Shown one piece after another: positions 8,725 to 16,845 of a stretch of DNA of 64,000 nucleotides. The notes below the pieces were generated by a model. The model did not search any database and was not told where the DNA came from. It saw nothing but the letters and a program-made list of their open reading frames with translations. The translations under genes and the position numbers were made by a program. This DNA is from Hephaestia sp. MAHUQ-44 (lineage in GTDB: Bacteria; Pseudomonadota; Alphaproteobacteria; Sphingomonadales; Sphingomonadaceae), in contig NZ_JAMSLX010000011.1 in NCBI RefSeq assembly GCF_023806085.1, positions 1-64,000 on the forward strand, read 5' to 3'. Positions within the stretch are counted from its first letter, which is position 1; every line of letters begins with the position of its first letter.

Positions 8725-8880
8725 TCAGGTCAGGCGGCCGAGCCGGTGGTAGAGGTTGCTGAACTTGGTCGAGCGCGGATCGTCGGCGATCCGTTTGACG
8801 TGCTCGGCGACCGCTTCCTTGAGGAGCGCGAAATCCTCGTTCGAGAAGACGGCACGACTGCGTTGCGGTTCGGTGGGCAT
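8725..8880 (-). CDS. Small conserved protein downstream of isocitrate lyase (51 aa)
   Basis: 51 aa, beginning MPTEPQRSRAVFSNEDF and ending NLYHRLGRLT. AAGGAG precedes the ATG by eight bases, one of the best ribosome binding sites here. The sequence is mostly helical and charged (EAVAEHVKRIADD), with no signal peptide or membrane segment. It lies 35 bp downstream of the isocitrate lyase gene on the same strand and is likely cotranscribed. No function can be assigned. The strong start and the clean codon pattern up to the stop argue that it is real. Confidence 0.75.
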   Translation of the reverse strand: MPTEPQRSRAVFSNEDFALLKEAVAEHVKRIADDPRSTKFSNLYHRLGRLT

Positions 8881-8915
8881 TTTTGTCTCCTTCGTCAGCG
8901 TGAGGGAAGTGAAAG

Positions 8916-10193
8916 TCAGGCAGCTTCTTTGGCGAACTGGGCGGCCTCGGTCGATTCACGGAGCGCGGTGGTCGAGCTGGCACCGCCGGCGATCGCCTGC
9001 GCGACGCTATCGAAATAGCCGGTGCCCACTTCGCGCTGGTGGCGCGTGGCGGTGTAGCCCGCGGCTTCGCTGGCGAATTCGGCCTGCTGAAGCTCCGAAT
9101 AAGCGGCCATCCCGCGATCCTTGTAGCCGCGCGCCAGCTCGAACATGCCGTGGTTGAGCTGATGGAAGCCCGCGAGCGTGACGAACTGGAACTTGTAGCC
9201 CATCGCGCCCAGCTCGCGCTGGAACTTCGCGATGTCGTCCTTGTCGAGATTGGCTTCCCAGTTGAAGCTCGGCGAGCAATTGTACGCGAGCAGCTTGTTC
9301 GGGAACTGCTTGCGGATCGCCTCGGCGAAGCGGCGGGCATCGGCCATGTTGGGCTTCGAGGTTTCCCACCACAGTAGATCGGCGTGGGCGGCAAAGGCGA
9401 GCCCGCGCTTGATGCAATGATCGACCCCGGTGCCGTCCTTCAGGCGGAAGAAGCCCTCGGGCGTGCGCTCGCCGGTGAGGAATTCATGGTCGCGTTCGTC
9501 GACGTCCGAGGTGATGAGCTTCGCGCTTTCGGCGTCGGTACGCGCGATCACCAGCGTCGGCACCCCCGAGACGTCGGCGGCGAGCCGCGCGGCATCGAGG
9601 TTGCGGATATGCGCCTGCGTCGGGATCAGCACCTTGCCGCCGAGATGGCCGCACTTTTTTTCCGACGCGAGCTGATCCTCGTAATGCACCCCGGCCGCGC
9701 CCGCGGCGATATAGGCCTTCATGATCTCGAAACAGTTGAGCGGTCCGCCGAAACCGGCCTCGGCATCGGCGACGATCGGCGCGAACCAATCGCGCGTCGT
9801 GCCGCCTTCCTGATGCTCGATCTGGTCGGCGCGCTGAAGCGCATTGTTGATCCGGCGGCACAAAGCGGGGCCGGCATCGGCGGGGTAGAGCGACTGATCG
9901 GGATACATCGCACCGGCGGTGTTGGCATCGGCCGCGACCTGCCAGCCCGACAGATAGATCGCCTGCAAGCCGGCGCGCACCATCTGCATCGCCTGGTTGC
10001 CGGTCATCGCCCCGAGCGCGTGGATATAATCCTCGCTGTGGAGCAATTCCCACAGCCGATGCGCACCGCGCCGTGCCAGCGTGTGCTCGATCGCGACCGA
10101 GCCGCGCAGCGCCACGACATCGGCGGGGGTGTACGGCCGCTCGATGCCGTCGAACCGGTGGGGCGGGGCGGGGACGAGATCGTCGAAGGTCAT
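8916..10193 (-). CDS. aceA: Isocitrate lyase
   Basis: 425 aa, the normal bacterial length. It splits isocitrate into glyoxylate and succinate, the first step of the glyoxylate bypass, needed for growth on acetate, fatty acids or polyhydroxybutyrate. The catalytic loop motif KKCGH is at residues 179-183, with [13 protein letters not shown] ahead of it and the conserved SPSFNW later. The start ATG is preceded by AAAGGAAG. It is divergent from an ScfR-type regulator at 10572, the arrangement expected when that regulator controls the bypass, and is followed by a 51-aa gene. Confidence 0.97.
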   Translation of the reverse strand: MTFDDLVPAPPHRFDGIERPYTPADVVALRGSVAIEHTLARRGAHRLWELLHSEDYIHALGAMTGNQAMQMVRAGLQAIYLSGWQVAADANTAGAMYPDQSLYPADAGPALCRRINNALQRADQIEHQEGGTTRDWFAPIVADAEAGFGGPLNCFEIMKAYIAAGAAGVHYEDQLASEKKCGHLGGKVLIPTQAHIRNLDAARLAADVSGVPTLVIARTDAESAKLITSDVDERDHEFLTGERTPEGFFRLKDGTGVDHCIKRGLAFAAHADLLWWETSKPNMADARRFAEAIRKQFPNKLLAYNCSPSFNWEANLDKDDIAKFQRELGAMGYKFQFVTLAGFHQLNHGMFELARGYKDRGMAAYSELQQAEFASEAAGYTATRHQREVGTGYFDSVAQAIAGGASSTTALRESTEAAQFAKEAA

Positions 10194-10445
10194 TGTCGCT
10201 TCCTTTACAAATCGTGCCGAATCGACGGCGGGGATAGCGGCTAAGTTGACGAAGTTGACGCGATCGAACAGGTGGCACGGGGTGTCTTTGGGGTCATGGG
10301 GTGTGAATCCTCAGAGATGCGTTTGTGTTGATGTAAAGATATTGACAACTCTGTGGCATCGGGGCTTCCTGTCGTGCGAGATTTGAACGGTTGGAACAAT
10401 AGCAGAACGAAGGCGTGTAGGACATGGCCAGCACCGCGTCGCGTC

Positions 10446-10466
10446 ATGCCGGATCTGTTCCGGCAT
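10446..10466. repeat. Extragenic palindrome, ATGCCGGA type
   Basis: ATGCCGGA and TCCGGCAT form a perfect 8-bp stem with loop TCTGT. It is preceded by GTC and followed by CCGACG, like its sister copy 46 bp further on. Confidence 0.75.
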
Positions 10467-10512
10467 CCGACGTTCCGCACACTCGGGCGCGGGGGTGTTC
10501 GCGGCGCGTTGG

Positions 10513-10533
10513 ACCCCGGAACAAGTCCGGGGT
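10513..10533. repeat. Extragenic palindrome, ACCCCGGA type
   Basis: ACCCCGGA and TCCGGGGT form a perfect 8-bp stem with loop ACAAG, followed by GACGGG. With the copy at 10446 it forms a closely spaced pair upstream of the regulator start. Confidence 0.75.
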
Positions 10534-10571
10534 GACGGGTCGAGGGGCGGGCGTATTGGAAGGAGGCGTGG

Positions 10572-11963
10572 GTGGCCGATCGTAAGCTGTTTGCCGGGCA
10601 CGCGGTGCGGCGGTTGCGGCGGCAGGCGGGGGTGACGCAGGCGGCGATGGCCGAGATGCTGGCGATCAGCCCGAGCTACCTCAACCTGATCGAGCGCAAC
10701 CAGCGACCATTGTCGGCGACTCTGCTGTTGCGGCTCGCCGAGCGGTTCGATTTCGATCCGCGCGTGCTGTCGGGCGGCGAGCCGGGCGGGGGCGGGGAGG
10801 CGATGCGGCGGCGGCTGGCCGATCCGATGTTCGCCGACCTCGAGGTCGATCGCGCCGAGCTGGAGGAATGGCTGGCGGCGGCGCCGGCCGGGGCGGAAGC
10901 GTTCGCGCGCGCCTATGACCGGATCGGGCAGGGCGCGGCGCCGGTGGCGGGTGCCAGCGATCCGCTTGACCTGGTGCGGCGCGAGATCGAGCGCTGGCGC
11001 AACCATTTTGCCGATCTCGATGCGGCCGCCGAACTGCTGGCGGACGAATTGCGGCTGGGGGCGGGCGATCTGTACGGCGCGGTCGCCGAGCGGTTGCGCG
11101 TCAAACATCAGCTGTCGATCCGCATCCTGCCCGCCGATGTGATGCCCGATCGGCTGCGGCGGCTCGATCTGCACGCACGGCAATTGCAATTGTCCGAGAT
11201 GCTCGATCCCGCCGCGCGGACCTTCGCGGCGGCGGATCAGCTTGCGCAGATCGAGGCGAAGAGCGAAATCGACGCGCTGGTGCGGGGCGCCGGTTTTGCC
11301 GATCGCACCGCCGAGCGGCTCTATCGGCGCCATCTGACGAGCTATTTCGCCGCCGCGGTGATGATGCCCTATGCCCGTTTCCTGCGCGCGTGCGAGGCGA
11401 GCGGGTACGATATGGCGTTGCTCCAGCGGCGGTTCGGCGCGGGGTTCGAGCAGGTGGCGCATCGGCTGACGACGCTGAGCCGGGTGGGCGCGCGGGGCCT
11501 GCCCTTCTTCATGATCCGGATCGATCGCGCGGGGCAGGCATCCAAACGCTATGCCGGGGCGAGCGGCGCGGCGCTGGTCGAGGCGCCGGGGCGGTGCCCC
11601 TTGTGGCGGCTGCACCATGCGTTCGACCGGCCGGGGCGGCTGGCGGTGCAACTGGTCGCGCTGGAAGACGGCACGCGCTGGCTGACGATCGCGCGCACGG
11701 TGACGCCGCAGGGGCAGCGGCCGGGGAGCGTCGAGGCCGAATTCGCGATCGGGCTGGGGGTCGAGGCCGGGCTGGCGGCCCCGCTGGCGGCGGCGCGCGG
11801 GATCGATCTGGCGGGCGAGGCGGTCCCGATCGGGCTCGGGTGCCGGGCGTGTACGCGCGCCGATTGCCCGCAACGATCGGCGCCGCCGGCGGCACGCGCG
11901 CTGGTGGTGAGTGAGCGCGAACGGGGGTTGTCGGCGTTCAGCTTTGCGGGGGAAGAGGGGTGA
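10572..11963 (+). CDS. XRE/ScfR-type short-chain acyl-CoA responsive regulator
   Basis: 463 aa. An N-terminal helix-turn-helix (about residues 8-62, AVRRLRRQAGVTQAAMAEML, then ISPSYLNLIERNQRP) is followed by an IrrE-like middle region and the ScfR/RamB C-terminal domain ending in CRACTRADCPQ, whose cysteines are family hallmarks. Members control the glyoxylate bypass and short-chain fatty acid genes, in agreement with the divergent isocitrate lyase. The GTG at 10572 has AAGGAGG five bases upstream. Whether it activates or represses aceA cannot be seen. Confidence 0.88.
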   Translation: MADRKLFAGHAVRRLRRQAGVTQAAMAEMLAISPSYLNLIERNQRPLSATLLLRLAERFDFDPRVLSGGEPGGGGEAMRRRLADPMFADLEVDRAELEEWLAAAPAGAEAFARAYDRIGQGAAPVAGASDPLDLVRREIERWRNHFADLDAAAELLADELRLGAGDLYGAVAERLRVKHQLSIRILPADVMPDRLRRLDLHARQLQLSEMLDPAARTFAAADQLAQIEAKSEIDALVRGAGFADRTAERLYRRHLTSYFAAAVMMPYARFLRACEASGYDMALLQRRFGAGFEQVAHRLTTLSRVGARGLPFFMIRIDRAGQASKRYAGASGAALVEAPGRCPLWRLHHAFDRPGRLAVQLVALEDGTRWLTIARTVTPQGQRPGSVEAEFAIGLGVEAGLAAPLAAARGIDLAGEAVPIGLGCRACTRADCPQRSAPPAARALVVSERERGLSAFSFAGEEG

Positions 11964-11990
11964 GTCGGAATGTGGCCGTCGACGCGGCGT

Positions 11991-12323
11991 CTAATCGGCG
12001 TTGTCGACTTTCCTGACCTCGACGGTGTTTTCATCGAAATCATCGAGCAAGCGCGCGTTGATGCCCATCTTGCCGAAATCTTCGCCAAGCGACTGCCAAT
12101 GGGTTCCGCAGCCGCAGATCGGGCAATGGTGGATGCCGATCATGCGGTCGCCCCAGATATAGGCGGTCGTCTCGCCTGAAATGCGCACCTGATCGGGCGG
12201 GAAATAGGCCACGCGCCAGGCGAGCAGCCGACAGAGCGAGCAGTTGCACGCCGCGACCCACGCGGGCCTGGCTGGCACTTCGATCTGCACGTTGCCGCAG
12301 TGGCAGCTTCCGTGAATGCCCAT
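11991..12323 (-). CDS. GFA family (glutathione-dependent formaldehyde-activating-like) protein
   Basis: 110 aa, a complete single GFA domain. The zinc-binding cysteines are arranged as CHCGN (residues 7-9), CNCSLC (26-31) and CPICGCG (66-72). Family members include glutathione-dependent formaldehyde-activating enzymes and centromere-protein-V-like proteins, and the substrate of most bacterial ones is unknown. The gene converges on the regulator before it and is divergent from the ArsR gene at 12425, so its promoter may share the operator there. Confidence 0.85.
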   Translation of the reverse strand: MGIHGSCHCGNVQIEVPARPAWVAACNCSLCRLLAWRVAYFPPDQVRISGETTAYIWGDRMIGIHHCPICGCGTHWQSLGEDFGKMGINARLLDDFDENTVEVRKVDNAD

Positions 12324-12377
12324 AATGCTTTGTACGCGGTGAGGGGGCGGGCCCGCAATGCGGAAGCGGAGCCATGC

Positions 12378-12431
12378 TCAACCATATGGTTGACTAATGG
12401 CGCAGGGTGGTCATATACAACCACATGGTTG
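12378..12431. promoter_or_regulatory. Two palindromic ArsR-type operators, the second over the start codon
   Basis: TCAACCATATGGTTGA at 12378-12393 is a perfect 16-bp palindrome. A second copy, CAACCACATGGTTG at 12418-12431, differs at one position and contains the ATG start codon of the ArsR gene. The 40-bp spacing and the position at the start suit autoregulation by the ArsR protein. It may also silence the divergent GFA gene. Assignment to that regulator is inference from position. Confidence 0.7.
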
Positions 12432-12775
12432 AACAACGACTCGATGCGACCTTTGCCGCGCTGGCCGATCCGACGCGGCGCGGGATGCTGGCGTGCCTTG
12501 CCAGGGGCGAGGCCAGTGTCGGCGACCTCGCGGCGCCTTATGCGATGAGCCTTGCGGGGGCGTCGAAGCATCTCGGCGTGCTCGAACGCGCCGGGCTGGT
12601 CGAGCGGCGGCGGGTGGGGCGGCAGCATCTGTGCCGGTTGAACCCCGCGCGGCTCGCCGAGGCGGACCGCTGGCTCAGGCAATGGGAGCGGTTCTGGAGC
12701 GTGAGCCTCGATCGGCTCGAGGTGATGCTCGCCGAGGAAAAGGCCGCGCGGGTAGAGGAGAGCGACAATGGATGA
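12425..12775 (+). CDS. ArsR family transcriptional regulator
   Basis: 116 aa. A winged helix with ATFAALADPTRRGMLACLA, recognition region AAPYAMSLAGASKHLGVLER and wing ERRRVGRQHLCRLNP. It has none of the cysteine motifs of metal sensors, and it fits the subgroup paired with SRPBCC/AHSA1 proteins. The ATG at 12425 sits inside the second of two matching palindromes, supporting autoregulation. An upstream GTG at 12407 is possible but less likely. Its stop overlaps the start of the SRPBCC gene by 8 bp. Confidence 0.9.
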   Translation: MVEQRLDATFAALADPTRRGMLACLARGEASVGDLAAPYAMSLAGASKHLGVLERAGLVERRRVGRQHLCRLNPARLAEADRWLRQWERFWSVSLDRLEVMLAEEKAARVEESDNG

Positions 12776-13286
12776 CGTGATGACCGACGATCAGGGCGGG
12801 ATGCTGCGCTTCGAGCGGGTGCTCGACGCGCCGGTGGAGACGGTGTGGGCGTGGCTGACCGAGCCCGAAAAGCGCAAATTGTGGTTCGCCGACGGGCCGA
12901 TGGACCTGCGCGAGGGCGGGGCGGTCGAACTGGTGTTCGATCACGACCATCTGTCGGTGGACGATGTGCCCTATCCCGAGGACGCGATCCGGTGGAAGGG
13001 TGTCACGTCGCGCGAGCGGGTGGTGGCGATCGATCCGCCGCGGCTGCTCGCGATGACCTGGGATGGCGGCAAGAACGGCGTTGCGCGGTTCGAGCTGACG
13101 CCCGAGGGCGAGGCGACGCGGCTGGTGCTGACGCACACCGGCATCGGCGATCCGGGCCATCGCAAGGGCACCGCGGCGGGGTGGCGCTCGCACCTCGCGG
13201 TGCTGGCCGGGCGGCTTTCGGGGCAGCCGGTGCGCGATTTCTGGAAGCTGCACGCTGAATCGATGAAGGCGGTGTTTGGCGGGTAG
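12768..13286 (+). CDS. SRPBCC / AHSA1 domain protein
   Basis: 172 aa. A START-like ligand-binding fold: FERVLDAPVETVWAWLTEPEKRKLWF at the N-terminus, and TRLVLTHTGI then GWRSHLAVLAGRL near the C-terminus, which are typical AHSA1 positions. It overlaps the ArsR regulator by 8 bp and is surely its operon partner. ArsR-SRPBCC pairs are very common, but the ligand or reaction is unknown. The ATG at 12768 is preceded by GAGGAGAG. Confidence 0.9.
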   Translation: MDDVMTDDQGGMLRFERVLDAPVETVWAWLTEPEKRKLWFADGPMDLREGGAVELVFDHDHLSVDDVPYPEDAIRWKGVTSRERVVAIDPPRLLAMTWDGGKNGVARFELTPEGEATRLVLTHTGIGDPGHRKGTAAGWRSHLAVLAGRLSGQPVRDFWKLHAESMKAVFGG

Positions 13287-13329
13287 GGGTTACTTACCCC
13301 TCCGGGGTGGGCCGGGGGGGGCAAGAAGA

Positions 13330-13360
13330 ACGGCCCTTCGACAGGCTCAGGGCGAACGGT
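13330..13360. repeat. Extragenic palindrome, GCCCTTCGACAGGCTCAGGGC type
   Basis: GCCCT and AGGGC flank an 11-base TCGACAGGCTC centre. The same TTCGACA(A/G)GCTCAG(C/G) core recurs at 15545, 15600 and 40677. It lies between the convergent SRPBCC and metallopeptidase genes. Confidence 0.75.
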
Positions 13361-13377
13361 GTGCTTGTGTGCCGCCG

Positions 13378-14295
13378 TCAGATCGCGCCGGTGAAGGTGT
13401 CGCATTGCGCCGGATCGCCGGTGTCGAGCCCGCGCTTGAGCCATTGCATGCGATCGGCCGAGCTGCCGTGGGTGAAGCTGTCGGGGACGACGCGGCCCTG
13501 CGCCTGACGCTGGAGCGTGTCGTCGCCGATCGCGTTGGCCGCGGTCATGCCTTCCTCGATATCGCCGGGATCGAGCCGCGCGCGGTTCGCTGCACCCCAT
13601 ACCCCGGCATAGCAATCGGCCTGGAGTTCGAGCCGGACCGAGAGCGCGTTGGCCTGCGCCCGGCTGGCACGCGCCATCTGCCGCTGGACCTGCCCCGAAG
13701 TGCCGAGCAGATTCTGGATGTGGTGGCCGAATTCGTGCGCGATCACGTAATATTGCGCGAAATCGCCCTGCGCGCCGAAGCGGGTGGCAAGTTCGTCGAA
13801 GAAGCTCGTGTCGAGATAGATGCCCTGATCGCTGGGGCAGTAGAACGGCCCCATCGCCGATTGCGCCGCGCCGCAGCCCGACTGGCCGTTGCCCGCGTAG
13901 AACACGAGCTTGGGCGCCTGAAAGCGCTCGCCAGCGCGCGCGAAGATCGCTTCCCACGTATTGTCCGCCGAGCTGAACGCGTTGCATGCCGCGCGGCTGG
14001 CGGTGTCGGTCGCACATGCCTGTTGTGCGCTTGAGCCGCTGCCGCCGCTGTTGGGGACGGCGATCTGGGTGGTAGGGGCCTGGCCGCCGCCGCTGAGCAG
14101 CCCGCTCAGATTGCCGAGCCCGCCGAACACCGCGAACAGGATCAGCACCACGGCGATGCCGCCGCAGCCGAACCGGCTGCCGATCAGCGGCAACAGGCTG
14201 AACAGCAGGCCGCCGCCGCCCCCGCCGAACCCGCCGCCACCGCGGCCGCGCTGATCCTCGACGTTGATGTTGGGATCGAAATCGTCGAGCCGCAT
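13378..14295 (-). CDS. Neutral zinc metallopeptidase (YpfJ family)
   Basis: 305 aa. A glycine-rich N-terminus (RGRGGGGFGGGGGG) is followed by one transmembrane segment (about residues 44-62), so the catalytic part should face the periplasm. The zinc motif HEFGHH is at 187-192, with the downstream acidic ligand region LELQADCYAG. The family is annotated as putative neutral zinc metallopeptidase; the physiological substrate is not known. The ATG is preceded by AAGGGGG. It converges with the SRPBCC gene. Confidence 0.92.
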   Translation of the reverse strand: MRLDDFDPNINVEDQRGRGGGGFGGGGGGLLFSLLPLIGSRFGCGGIAVVLILFAVFGGLGNLSGLLSGGGQAPTTQIAVPNSGGSGSSAQQACATDTASRAACNAFSSADNTWEAIFARAGERFQAPKLVFYAGNGQSGCGAAQSAMGPFYCPSDQGIYLDTSFFDELATRFGAQGDFAQYYVIAHEFGHHIQNLLGTSGQVQRQMARASRAQANALSVRLELQADCYAGVWGAANRARLDPGDIEEGMTAANAIGDDTLQRQAQGRVVPDSFTHGSSADRMQWLKRGLDTGDPAQCDTFTGAI

Positions 14296-14398
14296 CGCCC
14301 GCCCCCTTCATTGTGGTTAGCGCCATGAATGCGCAAGGTCCGGGCAAGTTGCAATCCGTGCTTGATCTTGTTGCAGTGCAGCGCCATCTTTGACGGCA

Positions 14399-15556
14399 AT
14401 GGCCGATGCCTCCCATCCGCGCCCGCGCCGCCAGGCGAAGGCGCTGCCGCTTCCCGATCAGGTCGCGCTGGTGCTGCAGGGCGGCGGTGCGCTTGGCAGT
14501 TATCAGGCCGGCGTGATCGACGGGCTCGCCGATTCGGGGATCGAGATCGACTGGGTCGCGGGGATCTCGATCGGTGCGATCAACGCCGCGATCGTCGCGG
14601 GCAACCCGCCCGCCGCCCGTGTCGAACGGCTGCGCGCCTTCTGGGACAAGGTGACGAGCACGCTGCCGAGCTTTCCGATCCCGCCCAACGACCAGTTGCG
14701 CGAATTCGTGCACGAATGGTCGGCGGGGTTCGTGCTCGCGACCGGGGTGCCGGGGTTCTTCAGCCCACGCATCGTGTCGCCGGTGTTCGCGGTCCCGGGG
14801 ACGCCCGAGGCGCTGAGCTTCTACGATTCGGCGCCACTCGAAAAGACGCTCAACGAGCTGATCGACTGGGATCTGCTCAACGACGGGCCGGTGCGGCTGT
14901 CGGTGGGCGCGGTCGATGTGATGAGCGGCAATTTCCACTATTTCGATACCGATTGCGACCGGCTCGACGCGCGCCACATCATGGCCTCTGGCGCGTTGCC
15001 GCCGGGGCTGCCGCCGATCGAGATCGACGGGCGGCTGTGGTGGGACGGCGGGCTGGTCTCGAACACGCCGCTGGCGCATGTGCTCGATCATCAGACGCAG
15101 GAACTGCTGGTGTTTCAGGTCGATCTGTTCGCCGCCGCGACCGATCCGCCGCGCACGATCATGGATGTGGCCGCGCGCGAGAAGGAAATCCGCTTTTCGA
15201 GCCGCACGCGGCAGGTCACCGATCAGTTGATGCGGCGGCGCAAGGACCAGGAGGCGATGCGCGCGGTGCTCGCCAAGCTGTCGCCCGCGATGCGCGATGA
15301 CCCCGATGTCGTGGCGCTTGCCGAGCGATCGGCCGAAAAGCCGGTCAATCTCGTCCACCTCATCTACCGCGCCAATGCCTGGGAAGGCGGCAGCCGCGAT
15401 TTCGAATTCTCCGCGCGGACGATGCGCGAACATTGGCACGCGGGCCATGAGGCCGTCAGCGAGACGATGGCCAACGCACAATTGGTGGCGCAGAATATTC
15501 TCGACGGACGCAGTTCGGCGTTCGACCTGACCAGCCACCTGCCGCGTTCGCCCTGA
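14399..15556 (+). CDS. Patatin-like phospholipase family protein
   Basis: 385 aa. The patatin catalytic features are present: oxyanion loop QGGGALGSYQAG (residues 27-38), nucleophile S57 in GISIG, and D216 in WWDGG. The C-terminal extension (about 250-370) matches the DUF3734 type found with polyhydroxybutyrate genes. It precedes a 3-hydroxybutyrate dehydrogenase by about 94 bp in the same direction, so a role in turning over storage polyester or lipids is plausible but unproven. The stop codon lies inside a dispersed repeat. A TTG three codons upstream is an alternative start. Confidence 0.9.
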   Translation: MADASHPRPRRQAKALPLPDQVALVLQGGGALGSYQAGVIDGLADSGIEIDWVAGISIGAINAAIVAGNPPAARVERLRAFWDKVTSTLPSFPIPPNDQLREFVHEWSAGFVLATGVPGFFSPRIVSPVFAVPGTPEALSFYDSAPLEKTLNELIDWDLLNDGPVRLSVGAVDVMSGNFHYFDTDCDRLDARHIMASGALPPGLPPIEIDGRLWWDGGLVSNTPLAHVLDHQTQELLVFQVDLFAAATDPPRTIMDVAAREKEIRFSSRTRQVTDQLMRRRKDQEAMRAVLAKLSPAMRDDPDVVALAERSAEKPVNLVHLIYRANAWEGGSRDFEFSARTMREHWHAGHEAVSETMANAQLVAQNILDGRSSAFDLTSHLPRSP

Positions 15557-15570
15557 GCGTGTCGCGGGGC
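15545..15570. repeat. Degenerate TTCGACAGGCTCAG-family repeat covering the patatin stop codon
   Basis: This is the reverse complement of the repeat at 13330 with about 23 of 26 positions matching. Its TGA supplies the stop codon of the patatin gene, so the last residues (PRSP) are encoded by the repeat. It pairs with the oppositely oriented copy at 15600. Confidence 0.6.
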
Positions 15571-15599
15571 CGTTCTTTTTTGGTCAACCGAGAAAGAGC

Positions 15600-15626
15600 G
15601 GTGCTTCGACAAGCTCAGCACGAACG
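15600..15626. repeat. Extragenic palindrome, GTGCTTCGACAAGCTCAGCAC type
   Basis: GTGCT and AGCAC flank the TCGACAAGCTC centre. It is a close match to the copy at 40677 and lies in the patatin-dehydrogenase gap, ending about 23 bp before the dehydrogenase start. Confidence 0.75.
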
Positions 15627-15649
15627 AGACTCTGGAAAAGGAGAAGACC

Positions 15650-16432
15650 ATGTTCCTCAAGGGTAAAACCGCCATCGTCACCGGGTCGACCTCGGGGATC
15701 GGGCTTGCCTATGCACAGGCGCTCGCCGCCGAGGGCGCGCAGGTGATGATCAACGGTTTCGGCGACGCGGGCGAGATCGAGAAGGAACGCGCCGCGCTTG
15801 AGAAGGCGAGCGGCAAGGCGCTGTACGACGCCGCCGACATGACCAGGCCCGAGGAGATCGCGGCGATGGTGCAGCGGTGCCACGACGAACTCGGCGGGCC
15901 CGACATCGTGATCGCCAATGCCGGCATCCAGCACGTCGCCAAAATCGAGGATTTCCCGCCCGAGAAATTCGAGGCGATCATCAAGATCAACCTGAATTCG
16001 GCCTGGTATCTGTATCGCGCGGCGGTGCCGTTCATGAAGGCGGCGAAATGGGGCCGGATCATCGCCACCGCCTCGGCGCACAGCCTCGTCGCGAGCCCCA
16101 ACAAATCCGCCTATGTGATGGCCAAGCATGGCATCGCGGGGCTGACCAAGACGCTCGCGCTCGAGGTCGCGACCGATGGCATCACGGTCAATTGCATCTC
16201 GCCGGGCTATGTCTGGACGCCGCTGGTCGAGCATCAGATCCCCGACACGATGGCGTCGCGCGGGCTCAACCGTGAGAAGGTGATCAACGACGTGCTGCTC
16301 GACGCGCAGCCAACCAAGGAATTCGTGACCGCCGAGCAGGTGGCGGGCCTTGCCGTCTATCTGTGCCGCGACGAGGCCAAGTCGATCACGGGGACGAACC
16401 TGTCGATGGACGGGGGCTGGACCGCGGCTTGA
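15650..16432 (+). CDS. 3-hydroxybutyrate dehydrogenase
   Basis: 260 aa, a classical short-chain dehydrogenase/reductase. The cofactor motif TGSTSGIG is at residues 11-18, and the catalytic S142, Y155 and K159 are in place. IQHVAKIEDFP and the C-terminal ISPGYVWTPLVE region are characteristic of D-3-hydroxybutyrate dehydrogenases, which oxidise 3-hydroxybutyrate to acetoacetate with NAD. The start has AAAAGGAG upstream. It follows a patatin of the polyhydroxybutyrate-associated type, which suggests use of storage polymer or ketone bodies. Confidence 0.93.
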   Translation: MFLKGKTAIVTGSTSGIGLAYAQALAAEGAQVMINGFGDAGEIEKERAALEKASGKALYDAADMTRPEEIAAMVQRCHDELGGPDIVIANAGIQHVAKIEDFPPEKFEAIIKINLNSAWYLYRAAVPFMKAAKWGRIIATASAHSLVASPNKSAYVMAKHGIAGLTKTLALEVATDGITVNCISPGYVWTPLVEHQIPDTMASRGLNREKVINDVLLDAQPTKEFVTAEQVAGLAVYLCRDEAKSITGTNLSMDGGWTAA

Positions 16433-16440
16433 TCCGATTC

Positions 16441-16475
16441 CTCTCCCTGTAAGGGAGGGGTTAGGGGTGGGTGGA
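16441..16475. repeat. Left inverted arm of the DUF559 element (GGGAGGGG family)
   Basis: Contains the stem CCCTGTAAGGG next to GGGAGGGG and GGGGTGGGTGGA. Over 31 bases it matches the reverse complement of the right arm (16846-16883) at 29 positions. It starts 8 bp after the dehydrogenase stop and holds the stop codon of the DUF559 gene. Confidence 0.85.
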
Positions 16476-16814
16476 ACCTCGCGCGACCGCCGCGAGGATC
16501 ACCTGCACGACGCCGTCGAGATTATCGGTGACGTCGTTGTTCCAGAAGCGAAGCACGGTCCAGCCGCGTGCTTCCAGATAGGTCGTGCGTGCCTTATCCT
16601 GCTCGGTTTGCAGCGCATGATGGCCGCCGTCGAGTTCGATGGCGATGCGCGCCGATCGGCACGCGATATCGACGATGCGGTCACCGACGACCAACTGACG
16701 CGTGAAGCGCGGCCGGTGATGGCGCAGGGCTTGCCAGAGGCATCGTTCGGCGGATGTTGCTTCTCGCCTCAGGCGGCGGGCGTTCGCGGTGAGTTCGGCC
16801 GCGGTGCGCTGCAT
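16461..16814 (-). CDS. DUF559 endonuclease-like protein between inverted repeats
   Basis: 117 aa. The DUF559 fold is related to very-short-patch repair (Vsr) and PD-(D/E)xK nucleases. Candidate catalytic residues are D49 (RIVDIAC), E60 and D62 (IAIELDGGHH), followed by the family signature RGWTVLRFWNNDV. The N-terminus ARRLRREATSAERCLWQAL is also typical. The ATG at 16814 is preferred; an upstream GTG lies in the repeat arm. The gene fills the space between two nearly perfect inverted arms and its stop codon is in one of them, so gene and arms look like one unit. The biological role of the family is unknown. Confidence 0.88.
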   Translation of the reverse strand: MQRTAAELTANARRLRREATSAERCLWQALRHHRPRFTRQLVVGDRIVDIACRSARIAIELDGGHHALQTEQDKARTTYLEARGWTVLRFWNNDVTDNLDGVVQVILAAVARGSTHP

Positions 16815-16845
16815 GGGGGTGAGAATAAGGGATGGTGCGCAAGCG

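Larger units (their letters stand above)
10194..10571. promoter_or_regulatory. Divergent aceA / scfR-type regulator control region
   Basis: 378 bp without a gene. Near the aceA side it has a tandem direct repeat AAGTTGACG at 10243-10260 (two perfect copies), and TTGACA at about 10344 could serve as a -35 element for the other direction. The half near the regulator is occupied by two extragenic palindromes. The tandem repeat is a plausible site for the adjacent regulator, but no consensus was matched. Confidence 0.5.
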
